Assembly (NCBI GenBank): GCA_038496445.1
Contig: JALMLS010000336.1
Coordinates: forward strand, 62,001 to 126,000
DNA: 64,000 bases
Reading direction: 5' to 3'
From: Trichosphaerium sp. ATCC 40318
Taxonomy: Eukaryota; Discosea; Flabellinia; Trichosidae
Shown here: piece by piece, positions 34,603 to 45,842 of the stretch
Numbering within the stretch: the stretch's first letter is position 1
Layout: each line of letters opens with the position of its first letter
Made by a program: the position numbers and the translations under genes
The notes under the pieces: generated by a model
Databases searched by the model: none
The model's input: only the letters and a program-made list of their open reading frames with translations
Told to the model about the DNA's origin: nothing

Positions 34603-36480
34603 ATGCTTCATGGTACGCTTTCTAAAACCAGGATTTATCTCAACGAGCTTTCTCACATTCCTACAAGTTTGTTGTACTTGGTGTTTTTTCATTCAACGCA
34701 CGTGCTATTCTCCAATCTAATTTTTTATGAAATAGCTTTATGGACAAAGCCAAGAATAAAGTCGGAGTCTTCCTTTACTCTGTTAGATATTCCTATTGAT
34801 ATTCAATGCTATATATGCACGTTTGATCTTGAAACATTTGATAAGTTTCATACTCTATCAAAGAGAGCTGCAGTAAACACACATTTTAATAAACACCTTG
34901 AAATGCATGGTGGTTGGATATTTTGGCATAAAAATGGTAATGTGAAAGAAAGAAGCAGTTTTATTAATCATAAGCGCAATGGTTTAGCTACTCAGTGGTA
35001 TGATACTGGGGAACTCCTCCAACACATTTGGTTTGTTGATGATAAGGCTAGCGGAGAGTGTAGGGTATGGCATAAAAATGGACAATGTAAACATGCTGTT
35101 GGTTACGTTGAAGGTAAGATACATGGAGAGTATTCAAGGTGGTTTGAGAATGGACAACTTGAGATACAGTGTATGGTCCTTTATAACAAGACACATGGAG
35201 AGTATTTGAGGTGGTATGATAACGGAAACCTACTGGTACAATGTGCGTATGTCAAAGGTGAGGAGAATGGCAAGTATTTAGAGTGGTACAGGAATGGGCA
35301 ACTTTATAAGCAATGTGCCTATGTTAAGGGCAACGAAAATGGTGTTGTTAAGCATTGGTATGAGAACGGGATGTTAAGCCAACATTATACATGTATTGAA
35401 GGTAAGATGCATGGAGAATATTTATCATGGTTTGAGAATGGACAACTTAATGAACAAAGCAAATATGTTAATGGTAAGATTCATGGCGACCGTTTTTTAT
35501 GGTTTGAAAATGGGCAATTAGAAGAGCAGTATGTGTATGTTGATGGTATGAAGAATGGTGAGTGTATTTCATGGTTTACGACTGGGCAACTACATGAACA
35601 ATGTAACTATGTTAATAGTAAGATGCATGGAGAGTATTTAGTATGGTTTCAAAATGGACAACTTGAGATACAATGTACATTCCTTGAAGGCAAACCAATT
35701 GGAAAGTTTTTACACTGGCACGAGAATGGGATATTAAGCCGACAATACTCATGTGCTAAAGGTAAGATACATGGAGAGTATTCGAGGTGGTTTGAGAATG
35801 GACAACTTGAGATACAGTGTATGGTCCTTTATGGCAAGATACATGGAAAGTATTTGGAGTGGTTTGATAACGGAAACCTTAAGGTACAGTGTACGCTCCT
35901 TAATGGTTTAGAAAGTGGAAAGTATTTATGTTGGTATGAGAATGGGCTTTTATGTGAGCAAAAAGCATATATTGAAGGTAGGGTGCATGGAGAGTATATG
36001 CATTGGTACGATAATGGGCAACTTCATGAACAATGTGAATATGCTCATAGTAAGTTACATGGAAGGTATTTACAATGGTTTCAACATGGACAACTTCATG
36101 TACAGTGTAAATATGTTGATGGTGTGTTAAACGGCAGAAGGATTGTCTGGTATGAAAATGGGCAGCTTCAATTAGATTGTACTCTCATTGATGGCAAAAA
36201 CAATGGTGAAGTCAAAGAGTGGTATCATACTGGGCATCTACATGTACAGTGTTCATATATTAATGGTAAGTTAAACGGAGTATACAAGAGATGGCATGAA
36301 AATAGACAACTTTATACTCAGTGTGTTTATGTTGATGGCATGAAAAATGGAGAGTACATAGTGTGGTATGACAATGGACAACTATTCGTACATTGTACTT
36401 ATGTTGATGATAAAGAGAGAGGTGAGTACAGACAGTGGTATGAGGATGGAACAATTAATGTACAGCGTTATTTTGAATGA
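34603..36480 (+). CDS. MORN/YwqK-type repeat protein with F-box-like N-terminus
   Basis: Single open frame of about 625 residues from the first ATG (34603). The frame is open further upstream to a GTG at 34549, so an upstream exon is possible. The N-terminus has a hydrophobic stretch and then LDIPIDIQCYICTFDLETFD, F-box-like. The remainder is about 22 tandem repeats of 23-24 residues of the form W-Y/F-x-N-G-Q-L-x-x-Q-C-x-Y-x-x-G-K-x-x-G-E-Y. The unit corresponds to MORN-like/YwqK repeats. Several units are almost identical at DNA level (35110-35190 versus 35760-35840), showing recent internal duplication. Large families with this plan occur in marseilleviruses and in some amoebae. Function unknown; protein scaffold or ubiquitin adaptor are guesses. 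Confidence 0.75.
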   Translation: MLHGTLSKTRIYLNELSHIPTSLLYLVFFHSTHVLFSNLIFYEIALWTKPRIKSESSFTLLDIPIDIQCYICTFDLETFDKFHTLSKRAAVNTHFNKHLEMHGGWIFWHKNGNVKERSSFINHKRNGLATQWYDTGELLQHIWFVDDKASGECRVWHKNGQCKHAVGYVEGKIHGEYSRWFENGQLEIQCMVLYNKTHGEYLRWYDNGNLLVQCAYVKGEENGKYLEWYRNGQLYKQCAYVKGNENGVVKHWYENGMLSQHYTCIEGKMHGEYLSWFENGQLNEQSKYVNGKIHGDRFLWFENGQLEEQYVYVDGMKNGECISWFTTGQLHEQCNYVNSKMHGEYLVWFQNGQLEIQCTFLEGKPIGKFLHWHENGILSRQYSCAKGKIHGEYSRWFENGQLEIQCMVLYGKIHGKYLEWFDNGNLKVQCTLLNGLESGKYLCWYENGLLCEQKAYIEGRVHGEYMHWYDNGQLHEQCEYAHSKLHGRYLQWFQHGQLHVQCKYVDGVLNGRRIVWYENGQLQLDCTLIDGKNNGEVKEWYHTGHLHVQCSYINGKLNGVYKRWHENRQLYTQCVYVDGMKNGEYIVWYDNGQLFVHCTYVDDKERGEYRQWYEDGTINVQRYFE

Positions 36481-37215
36481 TGTTAGACCACAGCTTACTT
36501 CCATGGAAATGTTTATTGTAACGCAGATAACTTACTAATATAATAAACAGGTTTTATTTTCATACAATCCTTTCACTATAATATTTTAGCATTGAAGGAC
36601 TGTCCCACTAACTAATTCATAGCATGATGGAAGGGATTAAATCTTGTAAGAAGCCGTAAGGTATACCTAATTGAATAATCGGCTGTGCGAAATCTGAACT
36701 TCTTACAAAACAAAAACCGAAAACGTTGGTTTTTCGTACTTGTTGGCATTAAAATTATTATCTGCACATGTCCAAGCTTGATTTCCTCGTATTAGTCTAT
36801 TTGACACGTGATTTTGGTGAGCCACAGCATTCAGATGTCCAAGCCTAATCTCAAAACTCACAAGTTTGTTTAACCGGCATCAGTTCAATCTTGCCACTAA
36901 GCGATACCTCTAGCCATTAGTTTAAACCGAAGTTCAGTCGTTTATCATGGGTAGTACTACAAAAAAGAAAGTGTCAAAAATGATTTCCTTGCTACAATTA
37001 GTTGACATTGCGTAATTTTTTCAAAAAAACGACTCAACCGAAAAAAACGCAAGACCCCGAATTAAGAGCCGTTTCTTTCTCACTTACTTGGTGTCGTTTC
37101 GAATTGCATAAACCAAATTTAGAAATGTAACAATATGGGCTAATTTTAACCGAGATTGTTAGTAACCATGTCACCCAAAAAGGATTTAATATTAAAGCGT
37201 TAAGTCACTTTTGCA
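36481..37215. other. Intergenic region
   Basis: AT-rich spacer after the MORN gene. A hairpin AAAAACCGAAAACGTTGGTTTTT lies near 36713. No coding evidence found. Confidence 0.4.
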
Positions 37216-37382
37216 ATGAGTTCCACTCCTATACTTTTAAAGCTCGGGGCGGGTTTATTTTTAACATTAATTACAGCTACGCTATCTACAGTTTATTTAC
37301 AAGCAAATGAACAGGTATATACAGCTTTCTAAGTTAAATCGGCAAATTACAGTTTCCACGATACCGAATGAGCTTAGAGTAA
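37216..37382 (+). CDS. Tiny single-pass membrane protein
   Basis: ATG at 37216 gives MSSTPILLKLGAGLFLTLIT, continuing through a hydrophobic helix (LGAGLFLTLITATLSTVYL) to QANEQ. A short intron (GTATAT...TTACAG) then leads to FPRYRMSLE and a stop at 37380-37382, about 42 residues in all. Without splicing the frame stops soon after QVYTAF. Small proteins of this size and plan are typical of respiratory-chain, TOM/TIM or OST accessory subunits. I cannot say which. It is convergent with the next gene, 17 bases away. Confidence 0.4.
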
Positions 37383-37399
37383 CCCTCTAGGCTTTTACG

Positions 37400-37639
37400 T
37401 TATATATCCATATCCTGCAAGTACTTTGCAGCCATTTTGGATAATCCAAACAGCGACGTTTGGCGCTTTCTGGCTTTCTTTAGCGCTGCTTCACGTTGTT
37501 GCTCTATAGACGCTAATACCAGCGTCATGAAGCTATCCTGGCGTAGTGAACCCTTCAGTCTCTTTGTCTTGAGTTCGTTCACACGTTTAATAGGTTGCTT
37601 CGTTGTTTTTCCGCTAGTTATTACTATGCTCTTACCCAT
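37400..37639 (-). CDS. Small basic protein, 79 residues
   Basis: Single-exon frame with an ATG start: MGKSIVITSGKTTKQPIKRV onward, ending KMAAKYLQDMDI. Rich in Lys/Arg with a predicted helix (SIEQQREAALKKARKRQTS). The composition and clear ATG-to-stop structure favour a real gene, but I recognise no family. Could be a nuclear or ribosome-associated small protein. Confidence 0.4.
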   Translation of the reverse strand: MGKSIVITSGKTTKQPIKRVNELKTKRLKGSLRQDSFMTLVLASIEQQREAALKKARKRQTSLFGLSKMAAKYLQDMDI

Positions 37640-38408
37640 TTGTAAAATTGAGTGTTTTTAAATGAACTACATGTAGTTTATTGCTTTTTGGAGAAGATCT
37701 TTTTTTAACATACTCAGTTTTGTGTACTAGCGGCGTAAGTTGTTAAAAGCTATAAGATTCACAAAGAGGCATACGCGAAGTATGACGGTTCTATAGTACT
37801 CTCATAATCCGCAAGAATAAAAAAGTAAAACGGGCTGTTGGGTCAGTATAAAAAAGGGTGTTTGGTAAAATCACGCGAAAGCACATACCAAATACGCTTG
37901 ACGCGCTGTAGTACGTGGCCATAACAATCTATCGACGCAATTCTATACGTATACGCTTATACCAGTAACAAGGATACGCATGTTGTTCACTCCACGCTTT
38001 TTGTTTGTTTACTCCAATAAAAAACAAAAAAACGTTTAGATCGTGGCGCTGGTAGGTCCTTTTGTGTGCGTTCTTTTTTTTTTTCAGTACTGGGAACATA
38101 CCTACAGATTTTCCGCGTTTCCCCGCTTTGGTACATAATGATAGTGGTGATCGAGGCGATATGCAAATTGACAGTTTCCGTCTTTTTTAAAAAGTGATCT
38201 GAAGTTGAAACAAAAAAAAGTTCACGTTTTGTACACTTTGCGGGTTTTGCCGATACTATCAACACGTATAACGCCGTACAATGACATTTGGCACCACTAT
38301 TTTGAGGTAGAGGATGTTTGAATAGCACATTTGGAAAGGGTTTTGAACAACAGTAAAAATTTCGGATTTTCTTGGGTATAATTTTCATAATAGCTAAAAC
38401 ACAACAAG
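37640..38408. other. Intergenic region
   Basis: Spacer upstream of the cellulase. A long open frame on the minus strand (about 37990-38448) lacks an ATG-led plausible protein and overlaps the cellulase start; not supported as a gene. Confidence 0.4.
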
Positions 38409-40601
38409 ATGAACACCTCCTCTGCGAGGTACGTACAAAATACTCCATTTATCTAACGTAAGAAATATTCTTACAACATTTTTAGTTTCATTTTTGCTTG
38501 CCTTATCGCTGTCGTGGCATGTGGAAACCTACAGTATTATGGTATGCGTATACGTGTTATTTATTTACCTAACATTGGATAGGCGTCAACTATGCTGGAG
38601 CAGGTATTTCGCAGTTTTTTGTTTCGTAACGTCGTTTATCCTAAATGAACCTAGAGTTTGGCCATGGTAACTTCTGGCCTCAAGCAAACACTGTAGACTA
38701 CTTTATCGGACAGGTACAAAATCACGTGTTTGTTTGTTGTTTTTTTTGTTCGTTTGAAAAGTTTGGCCGACTTCGCGAACTGACTTGTTTATAAGGGCAT
38801 GTGTACTTTTAGAGTACCTTTCTTGTGGCAAAGACTTCAACAACCAGCAGATTTCAGCATCCGCTTTGGAGAAACACAATACTGGAATGAACTAAAGGAC
38901 TCAGTCGACCTTATCACTGGAAAAGGTGGAAGCTATATTATTGATCCACACAACTAGTACGCCAAAGACTATTCCCGTCTTTTCTTTTTGACTCACAAAA
39001 ACTACTAGCGCAAGGTATGACTCGAACAAACACTGTGAAGGCCCATTCTGTGGCAATGTCCTAGACAGTGGAGAAGCATCACGTGATGACTTTATCGGCA
39101 TGTGGCGCCTATTTGCTAGAGAGTACAGCTCAAACTCACGTGTTATTTTCGTATGTTCTGAATTTATCGATTTTTTGTTTTTGTGCCACATCTCACATAT
39201 CTCCTCTTCAGGGTCTCATGAACGAGCCACATGATCTCGGTGGTTTGGGTACACATGGTTGGAGACAAATCGTCCAACTCACAATCAACGCAATCAGAGA
39301 AGAAGGTCCGTTCTTCTTTTTCAGTACTTCTCTATTTTTTTAGCTAACTTCTTCATTGTAGGTGCCAATAACTTGATCCTTGTCCCTGGTAACCACTGGA
39401 CTGGTGCTCACTCTTGGCTAAACTCAGAGTACGTCATTAGTTTCTATTTAGTAACAGTCTCCTTTAATACTACTGTAGTAATGCTGCAAACTTTGAAGGA
39501 CTCCAGGATCCTGCAAACAACTTTGCTATTGAAGTTCACAACTATTTCGATGGCGATCACTCTGGCACAAACTCTGGCTGCGCAAGTACGTCATAACAAA
39601 ACAATTTAGACTTGATGAGTAAGGTACTAACAGCCGGTTGTAGGCAACTGCGAAAACCAACTCAGCGGCTTTACTAGCTGGTGTAGAAGAAATGGATACA
39701 AAGCACTTTTGGGTGAATTCGGCGGTGGTAGAAACAACAACTGCCAAACATGTATCACTGATGTCATGGAGTACGTTGTTTACCTCTAGTAGCTTTTCGT
39801 TTCTCTCTTACTTAGTTCTACTTTTTAACCGTTTATTAGACACATGGAAGGTAATAGCGATGTATGGATTGGATGGACTTGGTGGGCAGCTGGCGAAGAA
39901 TGGCCAACTGATTATCTATTTAATCTTCAACCTGTTGGAGGTGACAGACAGCAAATGTCTTGGTTGACACCTTACACTGGATGTAACGGAGGAACATCTA
40001 CCCCTACACCAACACCTACACACTACCCCAACACCAACACCAACCCCTACACCTACCCCAACACCAACACCAACACCAACCCCAACACCAACCCCAACCC
40101 CAACACCAACACCTACCCCTACACCAACACCAACCCCAACACCAACCCCAACACCAACGCCAACCCCAACCCCAACGCCTACACCAAGCCCTGGCGGTTG
40201 CCCTACCGTTCAAAATATTGCTATCAACAGTACGAGGAATCTCGTGTAAAACTGCAGTAGTTTAATTTTTTTTTAGACTGGGGAAGCGGAATGAATGCTT
40301 TGGTTAGGATCTCGTCATCATCCACATTAACTAGCCTTAAAATACGTCAAATCTCCTCAAACGGAGCTGTACCACTTAACTGCTGGTCGTCTCAACGACA
40401 TAACGCAGTAAGCGAAACTGATACAGAGGTACGATCGAATGCTACATTACCCAACATTTTATCACGTGCTAATTATTTAAATAGATTAATTTCTGGAACC
40501 CATTCAACTCCGGTATTACTGAAGTATACGGATGTACCTGGAGCAAGGGCGATAACAATCTCCAAGTAGTTATTTTGGAAGCAAACGGACAACCATGCTA
40601 G
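38409..40601 (+). CDS. Secreted GH5-type cellulase with Thr-Pro linker and C-terminal carbohydrate-binding domain (apparent frameshift)
   Basis: Hydrolyses beta-1,4-glucan. Signal peptide MNTSSAS-FIFACLIAVVACG, then a GH5 endoglucanase domain: YYGVNYAGAEFGHGNFWP, MCTFRVPFLWQRL, FGLMNEPHDLGG (NEP holds the acid/base Glu), LILVPGNHWTGAHSW, FAIEVHNYFDGDHSG, ALLGEFGGG (nucleophile Glu) and DVWIGWTWWAAG. A (TP)n linker spans about 39998-40190. The C-terminal domain has AINNWGSGMNALVRI, VPLNCWSS and INFWNPFNSGITEVYG, ending EANGQPC, and looks like a CBM2/CBM49-type cellulose-binding domain. The catalytic and binding parts are in different frames, because one extra A sits near 40022 relative to the repeat. 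Both sides are otherwise intact, so this is either a recent lesion or an assembly error. Confidence 0.8.
39998..40190 (+). repeat. ACACC/CCAACA microsatellite coding a Thr-Pro linker
   Basis: Low-complexity tract built from ACACC, CCAACA and CCTACC words. In the frame of the downstream binding domain it encodes continuous Thr-Pro dipeptides. In the frame of the catalytic domain it encodes Asn-Thr. The copy at about 40014 reads CCTACACACTACCCC, where the later copy near 40047 reads CCTACACCTACCCC. Confidence 0.8.
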
Positions 40602-40922
40602 ATTTTTTTCGTAAAAACAATAAACCAATTGTACAACCCTAAAAGCCAACAAGTTTCTTATCCTGCAATGTTGATCAAAATACGCCCTGAAGTAGAAAAC
40701 TCTTACTGTTTTCGTCTCAGATTTCCGTCTATAGTTTACTCCTTTTAATACTCTAAACAGAACGCAATTTAAAGAAATATTGTTCATCTCCAAACAAGAG
40801 TTAGCGTTTAATAGTTACTCAGTATTAGTTCTGAATAGGTGTCATGAGAAGATATAAAGTAAGGTTGATGTCTGAAACTTTATTTTAACCCTGTACCATT
40901 CATTTACCATTACTGGACATGT

Positions 40923-41707
40923 CTATAACGAACATATATCTTGTAATTCTCCGGTTTCATCCCAATACATACACTTCCCTTCTGCGTCACCACCTATAAA
41001 ATAACAATGAAAACGAAATCTCCCATTTTTATACCGACACTGTGATAGTCCTTCTACTTTATCGTTTTTGTAATTACACTCCTTGTACGGTACACCATTC
41101 ACATGCCAACTTTTTTGATTTCCTTCTTTTTTATCTCTTTTGTAAGTACACTTTGATTTATTTTGTCCACCCATGTACCATTCTCTTTTTATTCCTGTTC
41201 TTCTACCGCTGACGTATTTACAATTTTCTTTTAATTGACCATTAGAATACCATCTCCTTAGAACACCACAGATATCACCATTTTGATAGTTAACATGCTC
41301 GCTTAATTGTCCATTTTTATGCCATCGTTTGAATTCACCATCTAATTCACCATCAACATAATGACAATGTGTGATCAATAAACCATAGTCATTCCAACAC
41401 TTTACTTCACCATTCAGTTCGCCATGACTCCAATACTCTTGTTCAACAAGCTGCAATACTTTGACATCTCTTGGTTTTATTAAAAGTCTTCATCATCTTC
41501 ATCATCTTCATCATCGTCGTCTTTCCATTTACTTGCACGTACGCTATGTTTAAGCCATTTACCATGTTTATTTAAGTCACTATCAAATCTTGTTGCTGTT
41601 GCACTGTATTTTGAAAGCAAAGGCCATTTTTTATACACTTCTAAGTCTAAATCGATAATATCTAGGTTAATCTCAAGTGGAATGTTAAACAGATAACAAT
41701 CTATATT
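40923..41707 (-). CDS. Second MORN/YwqK-type repeat protein, spliced, 5' end not found
   Basis: Two joined exons. Exon 41543-41707 encodes an F-box-like piece (YLFNIPLEINLDIIDLDLEV, then WPLLSKYSATATRF) homologous to the N-terminus of the MORN protein at 34603. A 92-base intron (41451-41542) has a GTACGT donor and a TTGCAG acceptor, phase 0. Exon 40923-41450 encodes about seven repeats (EYWSHGELNGEVKCW, HYVDGELDGEFKRWHKNGQL) ending LQDICSL. Read without the intron the gene looks frameshifted at an acidic GAT/GAA tract; splicing removes it. No ATG lies in the first exon, but an AG acceptor directly precedes it (GCGCTAG), so an upstream exon is expected. The 321-base gap between the cellulase stop and this gene's stop holds nothing recognised. 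Confidence 0.65.
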
Positions 41708-42196
41708 CTAGCGCTTAATAAGAGAAGAAGTATCGTATAAGCAAAACAAAGGGTGTACTGTATTTATTGTTGGCTTAGGGTTGTTATTATCCTGCGTATG
41801 TGATGATTTCTAGTGTATACGCTTAGTTATTGCATAATATTGTTAAAGATGTATAGTACTTTGTGTTTGTTAGCGCTAGATGATGTATTACCCATGAAAC
41901 TTTCTTGTAAGGCTAGCTTAAACGCTTAAACGCCTAACCTTAAGGCTAAGATATGTAACAAATAGATACTTCTACTCAACACATGCAATTTCGGTTCTAT
42001 GTGATTGTTGCTACAATACCACTTAATAGAAGTGTATATGAAAGGACTAAGACATTGTAGAATCACTATAGTTGTACGATTAAATGAATGCAAAACAAAA
42101 TTGTGAAAGGTAAGACATTGTAACATTACAGATGTCTATTGACTAGCAGCCTTGAAGTGCTCCATACGATTGGTTTTATTTGTTCTATTTTTTAGT
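41708..42196. other. Intergenic region / possible 5' exon of the second MORN gene
   Basis: No clear gene. On the minus strand the sequence before 41707 is pyrimidine-rich and ends in AG, so an intron and a short first exon of the MORN gene may be hidden here. A candidate ATG-G|GTAATA near 41895 is in the wrong phase. Confidence 0.35.
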
Positions 42197-45100
42197 TTAT
42201 GTATACACAGCACTATCAAGAATAGATGACCACAGAGTAGGTGTTTCAGCACAAAGAAATCTTGTTGGATAAAAACATAGATGACCTTTAATCAAAGACA
42301 ACTTTGACTTCTTCTCATTATTAGGTGGTTGTGTCTTTGCTACTTCATACTCGCTGAAAGTGAGGTAACTATCACGAGGTACCTCTGGGAATACAGATTC
42401 AAAAACATCAGTGTTGGTGCGAGCCCTTAATAAACATAAGAAAAAAGTAGGAATTTTTTTGCTAACTACAACAAAAGTTCACAGTTCGACAGGACGTTAT
42501 CATTATATCGTTCTGGTTTGGTATTGATTTTCCTACGTACGTCTTTAACCATAAGTCCTTGTAGAATCTATCCTTGTTGATATCTTGTACTCTAGCATGA
42601 TCAACTTCACTTCCGAAATCAAGACCAAGATGTTCAATCATTAAATGCATTCTTAGACCATAAACAAAAGCGTTTGCTTTGTATGGTTTTCCAGACATTA
42701 CTGAATCGATAGTTTCACCACCAGTTATCACCATACCTAGTTTAAAATAAATTAAAAACACGTACTATCAAAACAAGCAAATGAACTTCAGACGCATATT
42801 CCAACAGAAAAACTCCATGAGAAAAAAAAAGAAAACTAACCAAGCTCTGAATCTCGCTTTCCGCTGAAACTTCTATCATTTAAATTCGCAGAAGCAATAA
42901 CACACTTTTTATCATCAACTAATACAATTGAGTAAGAAGTAGTTTCCCAAACGAATTGACAGCAAATTGTAAAAAAAAAGTTTGTTTATGTAAACTTACC
43001 AAGCATTACTTTACTATGAACAAAGATTTGCTCATGTGCCAGTTTACCGCTAGGGAAAATACCATGACTTCTTAATTGGAAAAATCCTAAATATTCATCA
43101 AGGTCTATGCCTGGATGCCTAAAAACGGAAGTCAGATCATTGTACAAACATTAAAACAAAATGAGCAATAATTAGTACCTGTCTTTAAGTACTTCAATCA
43201 TAGATGTTCCTCCACGTGATATAGTATTGTACTGATACTGAACAAGAGGGACAACTCTATTTGTCAAATCTTCCGGTTGTGTAGTAACAATAATGGCCTT
43301 GAACTTCCGTCCCTCTAAGAACAGGCGTTAAAAAAAAAGAATAAAACGGTTACAAAAGTTTGAAGGTACCATTTATTGCTGCAGATATGCGATCTACAAT
43401 GGCGTTTGAAACCAAGTTTCCAACACCCTCGGCATTACCAGAAACAAAGAACTAATGATAAAAAATCAAAAAATCACGTGTCACGGCAGTCAATAAAATG
43501 ATAAAAAAAAACCAGAATGTGTAAACAACAAAAACAAAAAAAGTAAACTGACAAACAACATACCTGATTCTCTACATAAACATAATGTTGAGCGTCTTTT
43601 ATAATATCCAAATAAGAACCGTATATTGATGTCTCTGTGCGGTCAGCACCAGACCACTTACAAATAGACCTCACCAACTAAACCAAAAAAAACGATTAAC
43701 ATAAAAATCAATGAATATGAATTTATTCGTACCTGACAGTCTACAACATGACTGCGAGGGAACCAGTACTTGAAATCCTCAGCCTATATAACATTGTTAA
43801 TTGATTTCTGGTGCCATAAAAAAAAAAGAAAAGAAAACAACAGGTTCGGTGCTTACTTTCTTTCTAGCATAAATGGACTTGACCAAACTTTTTTCTGTAT
43901 CATCTTTGCCTTCGGTAGTATCTTTTTGGTCTTCATCAAGATCTTTGTCACTATCAGTTTTTTGAATTACATTACCGCTAAATACAAGAGACTTCATCAA
44001 CTATAAAGACAAAGGCATCAGAGACAAGACTAATAACACAACACTAAAAAGTTGTAAATAGTTCGTACAGATGGTTTCTCGTCTACAACAGGTGTAGGTG
44101 CCCGATTTTCTGCTTCATTACCGTCCCAATACTTATCGTAGTCACTGTACCACGCCATATTCTTACACGTCAACATAGGATACTTATCTTTGCCTCTATA
44201 CTTGGATGAAAAGTTCACGTGATGATTCCATCTTTGCACTAGAAAATGTAAGCACATAGCAAAATCACGTGTTAACAAGGTCCACGTTGTCAAAGGGTTT
44301 CGTCTTGAATGGATCCATTACGTACCAAAGTTGTAGGTCAAGTCAATAACAGCTTCACCTTCAATATACACATCAATATCATGCCAAGGCATTCTTGCAA
44401 CTTCTGATTGATCAACAATTTGCTTATCCGGGTCTTCATATTTATCAGCCTTCTTTACAAGAGGAGCATAGTAGTCCTACATCACAATCAGAAAAAATTA
44501 GGCAGTTTTAGAAGAGCTGAAGTTGAAAACAAGCTCATCAAACCATGAGAAGAACAAAAAGAAGGAAAACAAATAAAAAGGCGTACAAGTCCCCACCAGT
44601 AACGACCATCAGGATCTACAACACGGTGTTCATCCCAATCATATCTACCAGTACTAAAAAAAGAGGAAAGAACGTTAACAACACAAACCAGAAGCCAAAA
44701 AAAAATAAAACTCAAACCTCATATCAATGCCACCTAGAAATCCATATTTATCATCAACAACAACGAATTTTTGGTGATGACTGTATTGTACAGGTTTTAT
44801 TGGAGGGTGTCTTACAACCACTAATAAGAATGAGCTATTTGTAAGAGAAGTAACCGAGAAATACAAAAAAACAAAAAAAAACAAAAAAAAATTGTTTAAC
44901 TGTCTGTTTTGGACTGACAGCGAGTAGAAGCGCACCAATATTCTTGCTTAGTCCTTCAACGTAATGCTTGTTGAATTTACTCTTATTTGACATTGCAAGA
45001 TTGGTTTCATCCTAAATAGATTGTTTATACCAACACACGCGTAATACAAACGTATTCGAGTACGTACCCAAAGAAGGATGTATATTTTAACGCCTGAATC

Positions 45101-45561
45101 AGCAACTCTCTTTAAAATGTTGTCAAGCCTATCTAGAGGATCTCTATCGTCTGAATACCGCCTCATGTAAATTGTAGGTACCTATGTGGTTTCAACAAAC
45201 TGAACTCGAACTAAAACGCGTACAAATATCCAAAAGGACATGTATACATGCGATTTGGCGATTTCTATTTTAGAAATCATTTGCTATCGTTCGTTAGCGT
45301 TATAACAATCTAAACGGTTTATTACCTCAAAACAAACCCTTCCATCGACTAACCAGCGCGCTTTGATTCCATGTCGTACGGGAGCGTAACTCCTGTTCTC
45401 TTTTGGGTCTTTATAGATGCCTACAAGACTGAGGTCACTCCCCGAAGGTACAAACACAAAAATACGTTGCAAGACAGTTAAATCGTACCAGTCCCTCCTT
45501 TTTGTGCTCCAACATCGTTCAAATCTTCCCCAGTATTCACTGTATCCTTATTATTGGCCAT
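42197..45561 (-). CDS. Phospholipase D
   Basis: Cleaves phosphatidylcholine to phosphatidic acid. Many exons. Starts MANNKDTVNTGEDLND, then GIKARWLVDGRVCFEQM, IAKSHVYMSFWIF, RLDNILKRVADSGVKIYILL and the first catalytic HKD motif HHQKFVVVDDKYGFLGGIDM (about 44730-44790). GRYDWDEHRVV and DIDVYIEGEAVIDL follow. The second half has CKWSGADRTETSIYGSYLDI, HYVYVENQ and the second HKD motif VHSKVMLVDDKKCVIASANL (about 42890-43035). The C-terminus ends LDSAVYT before the stop at 42197. Both HKD motifs are intact. No PX or PH domain is visible at the N-terminus, as in the shorter protist PLDs. The insert between 43797 and 44000 is acidic and Lys-rich. Confidence 0.9.
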
Positions 45562-45842
45562 ACGAGATGCTACTACCGATAAAAATTGAGTGAGGAGCTA
45601 AGAACGTTGTTGAAACTTTTTTCTAATATTTCACCAGAGTTTATCTGATGAATGTACGTACTGCATCCTAAAAACATGCAATAACGGATATTTTATACAA
45701 GTGTTTATCCAAAGGTATTTTGAGCTATTATGGCCACGTGACAAGTTACGTATACCACGTGGTTATCATTTACGTTGCCGTTAAGAGATGTACTTATCAC
45801 CTCTGCCTTAGTGTATCAAACTCGACTTCCTCGTTTGTAAAC
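45562..45842. promoter_or_regulatory. Divergent promoter region, PLD / sphingomyelinase
   Basis: The 281 bases between the PLD start (-) and the sphingomyelinase start (+). Two CACGTG palindromes sit 21 bases apart (45735 and 45756) around ACAAGTTACGTATAC. In other eukaryotes CACGTG is a bHLH-type binding site. Shared control of two phospholipid hydrolases is an inference from layout and motifs. Confidence 0.4.

Noticed and set aside
37987-38448. 153-residue minus-strand frame
   Set aside because: Overlaps the cellulase signal-peptide exon, has no recognisable domain and basic low-quality composition.
40016-40213. Trp/Cys/Arg-rich frame on the minus strand
   Set aside because: Antisense of the ACACC repeat in the cellulase linker.
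40923-41707. Frameshifted MORN pseudogene
   Set aside because: The apparent frameshift at the acidic tract is removed by a 92-base intron with GTACGT donor and GCAG acceptor in phase 0, so a spliced gene is the better reading.
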